Assembly (NCBI GenBank): GCA_030837965.1
Contig: JAUTXP010000047.1
Location: 1 to 64,000 of the forward strand
Length of the DNA stretch: 64,000 bases
Origin: Acidimicrobiaceae bacterium
GTDB lineage: Bacteria; Actinomycetota; Acidimicrobiia; Acidimicrobiales; JAUTXP01
Direction: 5' to 3'
Positions 60,982 to 64,000 of this stretch are shown in pieces. The notes beneath the pieces are model-generated. The model worked only from the letters and a program-made list of their open reading frames with translations. It did not search any database and was not told the DNA's origin. The translations under genes and the position numbers were made by a program. Positions within the stretch are counted from its first letter, which is position 1. Each line of letters begins with the position of its first letter.

Positions 60982-62319
60982 TCATGCTGCCGTGCCTGGC
61001 TCTGCTCGGCGCGTCGGGGGCCGAAGGTCGGTGAGGACGGACAGCACCGCGGCGATGGCCGCGCCCGCCACCACCACGTCGGTCACGGACGTGCGCGACG
61101 CGATGGCGCCGCCCAGCAGGAGCCCGAGCGGGACGGTGCCGCCGAAGCCCATGATCCAAAGGGCCATCACCCGCCCTCGCACGGCGTCGTCCAAGTGGGC
61201 CTGCAAGTGGGTCGACAGCGACGTCACCGTGGTGAAGTAGGTCAGGCCCACGAAGAACCCGATGGGGTAGGCGGGCGGGGCGGCGCGCAACAGTCCGAAC
61301 ACCAGCAGGAACCCGCCGAACAAGGCCAGGCCGATGCGAACCATGCGGGGCTTGGGCTGGTGGACGAGCACGGTCCCCACCGACACTGCGCCCAGGGCCG
61401 CGCCCAGGCCGAAGGACGCATAGAGCCAGCCGTAGGCCGCGCTGTTCGGGTCGATGCCGAGGTTGTCGCCGGCGAGCACCGGCATGAGCCCGATGAAGGG
61501 CAGGCAGAAGAACGAGATCGACCCGATGGCCAGCAGACAGCGCGCCACCAGCGGGTCGCGCCGGGCGATGGCGAATCCGCTCACCAGCCTGCGCCAGCCC
61601 TTGGGCGCGTTGTCGTTGGCCACGATGGGCGGCGGGCGCACAGCCAGGAGGGTGCCGATGGCGAACAGGTAGGTGACGCCGTTCAACGCGAACACGCCAG
61701 GCGCGCCGATCACGGGCAGGAGCAGTCCGCCGAACGCGGGCCCCACGACGCGCGACACGTTCATCTGCACCGACTGGAGCGACACCGCGCCGGTCAGGTC
61801 GCGCTTGCTGACCAGTCCCGGCAGCACGGCCGCGAATGCGGGCGCGTTCATGGCGTTGCCCACACCCACCAAGGCCACCACGGCGACGACGGCCGCCTTC
61901 GACGGATGATCGCCCCTGGCCACGAAGGCGAGCACGAACGAGAACAGCATCTGCTCGGCCTGGGCCGCCACGAGCAGCCTGCGCCGGTCGACGATGTCGG
62001 CCAATACGCCGCCGATGGGGGACAGGAACAGCAGCGGCCCGAGTTGGGCGAAGCCGAGCAGGGCCACGAACTGGGCCGAGTGGGTGAGCCGATACGCGAA
62101 GACGCCCAAGGCGATGTTCTGCATCCACGTGCCGATGTTCGACGCCAGCGAGCCCGACCACACGATGGTGAAGTCGCGATGGGCCAGTGCGGCCCGGGCC
62201 GATCCCGGCGTGTAGGGCCGGTCGCCTTCGAGGGCGGCATCCTCCGCGGCCTCGACCGGCTCTTCGAGGGTGGCGTCGAGGTCGGCGTCTGCGGCGGCGT
62301 CGTCAGGTCTGCGGGACAT
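60982..62319 (-). CDS. MFS transporter, EntS-like
   Basis: A 445-residue major facilitator with an acidic N-terminal tail and about 12 membrane segments. It has FTIVWSGSLASNIGTWMQNI, SPIGGVLADIVDRRRLLVAA and the FAIARRDPLVARCLLAIG loop that is typical of the EntS/MFS-3 exporter group. The substrate is unknown. It lies 36 bases after the alkyl-DHAP synthase gene. Inverted arms ACATAGGG/CCCTATGT surround the start region. Confidence 0.85.
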   Translation of the reverse strand: MSRRPDDAAADADLDATLEEPVEAAEDAALEGDRPYTPGSARAALAHRDFTIVWSGSLASNIGTWMQNIALGVFAYRLTHSAQFVALLGFAQLGPLLFLSPIGGVLADIVDRRRLLVAAQAEQMLFSFVLAFVARGDHPSKAAVVAVVALVGVGNAMNAPAFAAVLPGLVSKRDLTGAVSLQSVQMNVSRVVGPAFGGLLLPVIGAPGVFALNGVTYLFAIGTLLAVRPPPIVANDNAPKGWRRLVSGFAIARRDPLVARCLLAIGSISFFCLPFIGLMPVLAGDNLGIDPNSAAYGWLYASFGLGAALGAVSVGTVLVHQPKPRMVRIGLALFGGFLLVFGLLRAAPPAYPIGFFVGLTYFTTVTSLSTHLQAHLDDAVRGRVMALWIMGFGGTVPLGLLLGGAIASRTSVTDVVVAGAAIAAVLSVLTDLRPPTRRAEPGTAA

Positions 62320-62344
62320 AGGGCGGCGGACAACGACCCTATGT
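62316..62344. promoter_or_regulatory. Inverted repeat at the MFS gene start
   Basis: ACATAGGG (62316-62323) and CCCTATGT (62337-62344) are perfect eight-base arms with 13 bases between; the left arm includes the MFS start codon. It could be an operator or a hairpin that masks the start. Confidence 0.4.
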
Positions 62345-62355
62345 GCTCCGAACCG

Positions 62356-63921
62356 TTAGCTTGCGAACAATACGCCGGGGTTCAGCACGCCCGACGGGTC
62401 CAGCGTCGACTTGGCCGCCCGCAGGGCATCGGCAAACAGGTCGGGTCGCTGCCGCTCGTACCAAGGCCGGTGGTCGCGCCCCACCGCGTGGTGGTGGGTG
62501 ATGGTCCCGCCTGCGGCCAGCAGGGCCTCGGACGCGGCCTGCTTGACCTCGTCCCACATCTGCACCAGCGAACCCCGCCTGCCCGGCGCCACCACGGAGA
62601 AGTAGGGCGCGGGACCGTCCGGGTACACGTGGGTGAAGCGGCACGTGATCCACCCGCCACCGCACACCTCGGCCAAGGCCTTGTCCACCGTGTCCGTGAC
62701 GGACGCGTGCAAGGCGCCGAAGCGGTCCCACGTGATCGCCGTCTCGAACGTCTCCACGATCACGTCCATGGCGACCAGCGCGTCACGGGTGTACGGCGCC
62801 CGCAGGAACGAGCCCTTCCACGCGCCTGCCGCCCCTTCGCCCGACGACGTGCGCACCCCTTCGGGCAGCGTGCCGCCGTGGTCCTGCACCAGTTCCACGG
62901 CCCTGGCCATCCACGCGTCGACCGGATGGTCGGCCGACTCGAAGCCCAGCACCAACAGCGCGCTGCCATCGGCCACGCCCGCCGCGGTCATGGCCTCGCC
63001 CGGGTCGAGCAGCCGGCAGTTGGCGGAGAACAGCGCGGCCTGGCTCAAGGCCCGGACCGCGGCCACGCCCGCGTCGAACGTCTCGAAGCGCACGCCCGCA
63101 GAGGACTTGTGCACGGGTCGCTCCTGCACCCGCATCCATGCCTCGGTGATGATGCCGAGCGTGCCCTCCGAGCCGAGGAACAGCCGGTCGGGCGAGGGTC
63201 CCGCGCCCGATCCCGGCAGCCGGCGCGACTCGACCAGGCCCGCGGGAGTGACCACGCGCATCGACTCGCAGAAGTCGTCGATGTGCGTGTAGTTGGTGGC
63301 GTAGTGACCGCCCGAGCGGGTCGCCAGCCAGCCCCCCAGGGTCGAGAACTCGAAGGACTGCGGGTAGTGGCGAAGGGTGTAGCCCTCGGGTCGAAGCTGC
63401 TCTTCCAGAACCGGGCCGAGCGCGCCGCCTTGGATGCGGGCCGCCCGGCTCGCCCTGTCGATCTCGACCACGCGGTCCATGCGCGTCATGTCGATGCACA
63501 CGCCGCCCGCCAACTCGGTGCCGCCGACTACGGACGACCCGCCGCCGTACGGCACCGCGGGCGCGCCGGCGGATGCGCACCAGTCGAGCAGGGCGACGAC
63601 GTCCGCCTCCGACTCCGGGTAGGCCACGAAGCTGGGCGCGGGCGACAGGTCGCCGTTGAAGCCCCGCACCACGTCTCGGAACGACTTGCCGTAGGTATGC
63701 GACGCACGGTCGAACGGCTCGGTCGAGCACAGGCGGGCCAGCGCGGCAGGCGGCTCGAACCGGGGAGGCGGAAGGACGGCCGCGTCCAGGTCGGGCGGCG
63801 ACTGCACCTCGATGTCGCTCAACCCCAGCCGCGCGCCCACGGCCCCGGCCAGGCTCTGCTTCTGCTCGGAGGTCAGGGCCTGGTCCTCCCAGCCCCAGCC
63901 CCACCAGGACCGTCGGCGCAT
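62356..63921 (-). CDS. Alkyldihydroxyacetonephosphate synthase-like FAD oxidase
   Basis: A 521-residue flavoprotein. The FAD_binding_4 domain shows VAYPESEADVVALLDWCASA, AVPYGGGSSVVGGTEL and RHYPQSFEFSTLGGWLATRS with GGHYATNYTHIDDF. The C-terminal cap has TITHHHAVGRDHRPWYERQR with the active-site His run of AGPS enzymes. The N terminus WWGWGWED is also typical of AGPS. These enzymes form the ether bond of ether lipids. The next gene on the other strand begins a WS/DGAT. Confidence 0.9.
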   Translation of the reverse strand: MRRRSWWGWGWEDQALTSEQKQSLAGAVGARLGLSDIEVQSPPDLDAAVLPPPRFEPPAALARLCSTEPFDRASHTYGKSFRDVVRGFNGDLSPAPSFVAYPESEADVVALLDWCASAGAPAVPYGGGSSVVGGTELAGGVCIDMTRMDRVVEIDRASRAARIQGGALGPVLEEQLRPEGYTLRHYPQSFEFSTLGGWLATRSGGHYATNYTHIDDFCESMRVVTPAGLVESRRLPGSGAGPSPDRLFLGSEGTLGIITEAWMRVQERPVHKSSAGVRFETFDAGVAAVRALSQAALFSANCRLLDPGEAMTAAGVADGSALLVLGFESADHPVDAWMARAVELVQDHGGTLPEGVRTSSGEGAAGAWKGSFLRAPYTRDALVAMDVIVETFETAITWDRFGALHASVTDTVDKALAEVCGGGWITCRFTHVYPDGPAPYFSVVAPGRRGSLVQMWDEVKQAASEALLAAGGTITHHHAVGRDHRPWYERQRPDLFADALRAAKSTLDPSGVLNPGVLFAS

Positions 63922-63967
63922 GGCGGCACGCTAGACCGGGCCCGCACCAGCGGGCAGGCTGTAGGGC

Positions 63968-64000
63968 ATGGACCGCATGAGCCCCCTCGACGCCTCGTTC
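63968..64000 (+). CDS. Start of a WS/DGAT wax-ester synthase gene, truncated by the window edge
   Basis: The last 33 bases encode MDRMSPLDASF, the typical N terminus of actinobacterial wax ester synthase/diacylglycerol acyltransferases (MxxLSxLDASF). The second Met (63977) could be the true start. Only 11 codons are present, so the call rests on the N-terminal motif and on the neighbouring fatty acyl-CoA reductase. Confidence 0.6.
   Translation, partial: MDRMSPLDASF

Overview
The window is high-GC (roughly 70 percent by eye) actinobacterial DNA. Supporting signs are a WhiB protein, a complete egtA-B-C-D ergothioneine cluster, many GTG starts, frequent 4-bp start/stop overlaps and apparently leaderless promoters. 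Cell-wall proteins built on GYWLVxADGGVFAYG repeats, together with a lipid set containing a fatty acyl-CoA reductase, an alkyl-DHAP synthase and a WS/DGAT start, suggest an Acidimicrobiia-like member of the Actinomycetota. That taxonomic call is an inference. No rRNA, tRNA or CRISPR array was seen.

Region 1 (1-10.9 kb) looks accessory. It holds a PIN-domain toxin (VapC type), a 58-bp relic made of two facing IS481-like ends, a two-gene ABC exporter, a truncated IS481 transposase, a 1108-residue fusion of a PrsW-type intramembrane protease with an NB-ARC-like NTPase and TPR repeats, a lipoprotein, a lipid-anchored chymotrypsin-fold protease and a secreted sialidase-like beta-propeller.

Region 2 (10.9-16.1 kb) holds a YibE/F membrane protein, a methyltransferase, a small membrane protein, a YdeI-like protein, and an ECF sigma factor whose 3' end overlaps a convergent STAS-domain gene. 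Region 3 (15.5-32.5 kb) is an envelope block: a lipoprotein, a giant 3579-residue RTX-repeat protein, an M23 peptidase with WLV-ADGG repeats, a Kelch-like membrane-anchored protein, a PPOX-family protein, a cyclase-YHS fusion and a DUF3048 lipoprotein.

Region 4 (32.8-45.1 kb) contains whiB, a 37-codon ORF and egtA-B-C-D as one tightly packed minus-strand unit. It is followed by a zinc-ribbon protein, a LysR regulator, a HAD-PlsC fusion, a GH25-like wall hydrolase, and aconitase with a membrane partner. Region 5 (45.1-53.6 kb) has a GntR regulator diverging from aconitase by only 20 bp, the large subunit of glutamate synthase, and a GAF-GAF-PP2C phosphatase. Region 6 (52.7-64 kb) is a lipid region: FAR-HAD fusion, zinc alcohol dehydrogenase, LarA-like protein and PlsC in one operon with a divergent TetR, then a hotdog thioesterase, MFS exporter, alkyl-DHAP synthase and the first 11 codons of a WS/DGAT wax-ester synthase.

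The most unusual signals are: (a) the PrsW-NTPase-TPR fusion; (b) three tandem 17-bp copies of the alcohol dehydrogenase start that make two 6-codon ORFs, each joined by an ATGA overlap; (c) a large palindrome (46-49 bp) found in three divergent promoter regions; (d) a 31-bp hairpin repeated at three convergent gene ends; and (e) a His/Cys-containing 37-codon ORF wedged between whiB and egtA.
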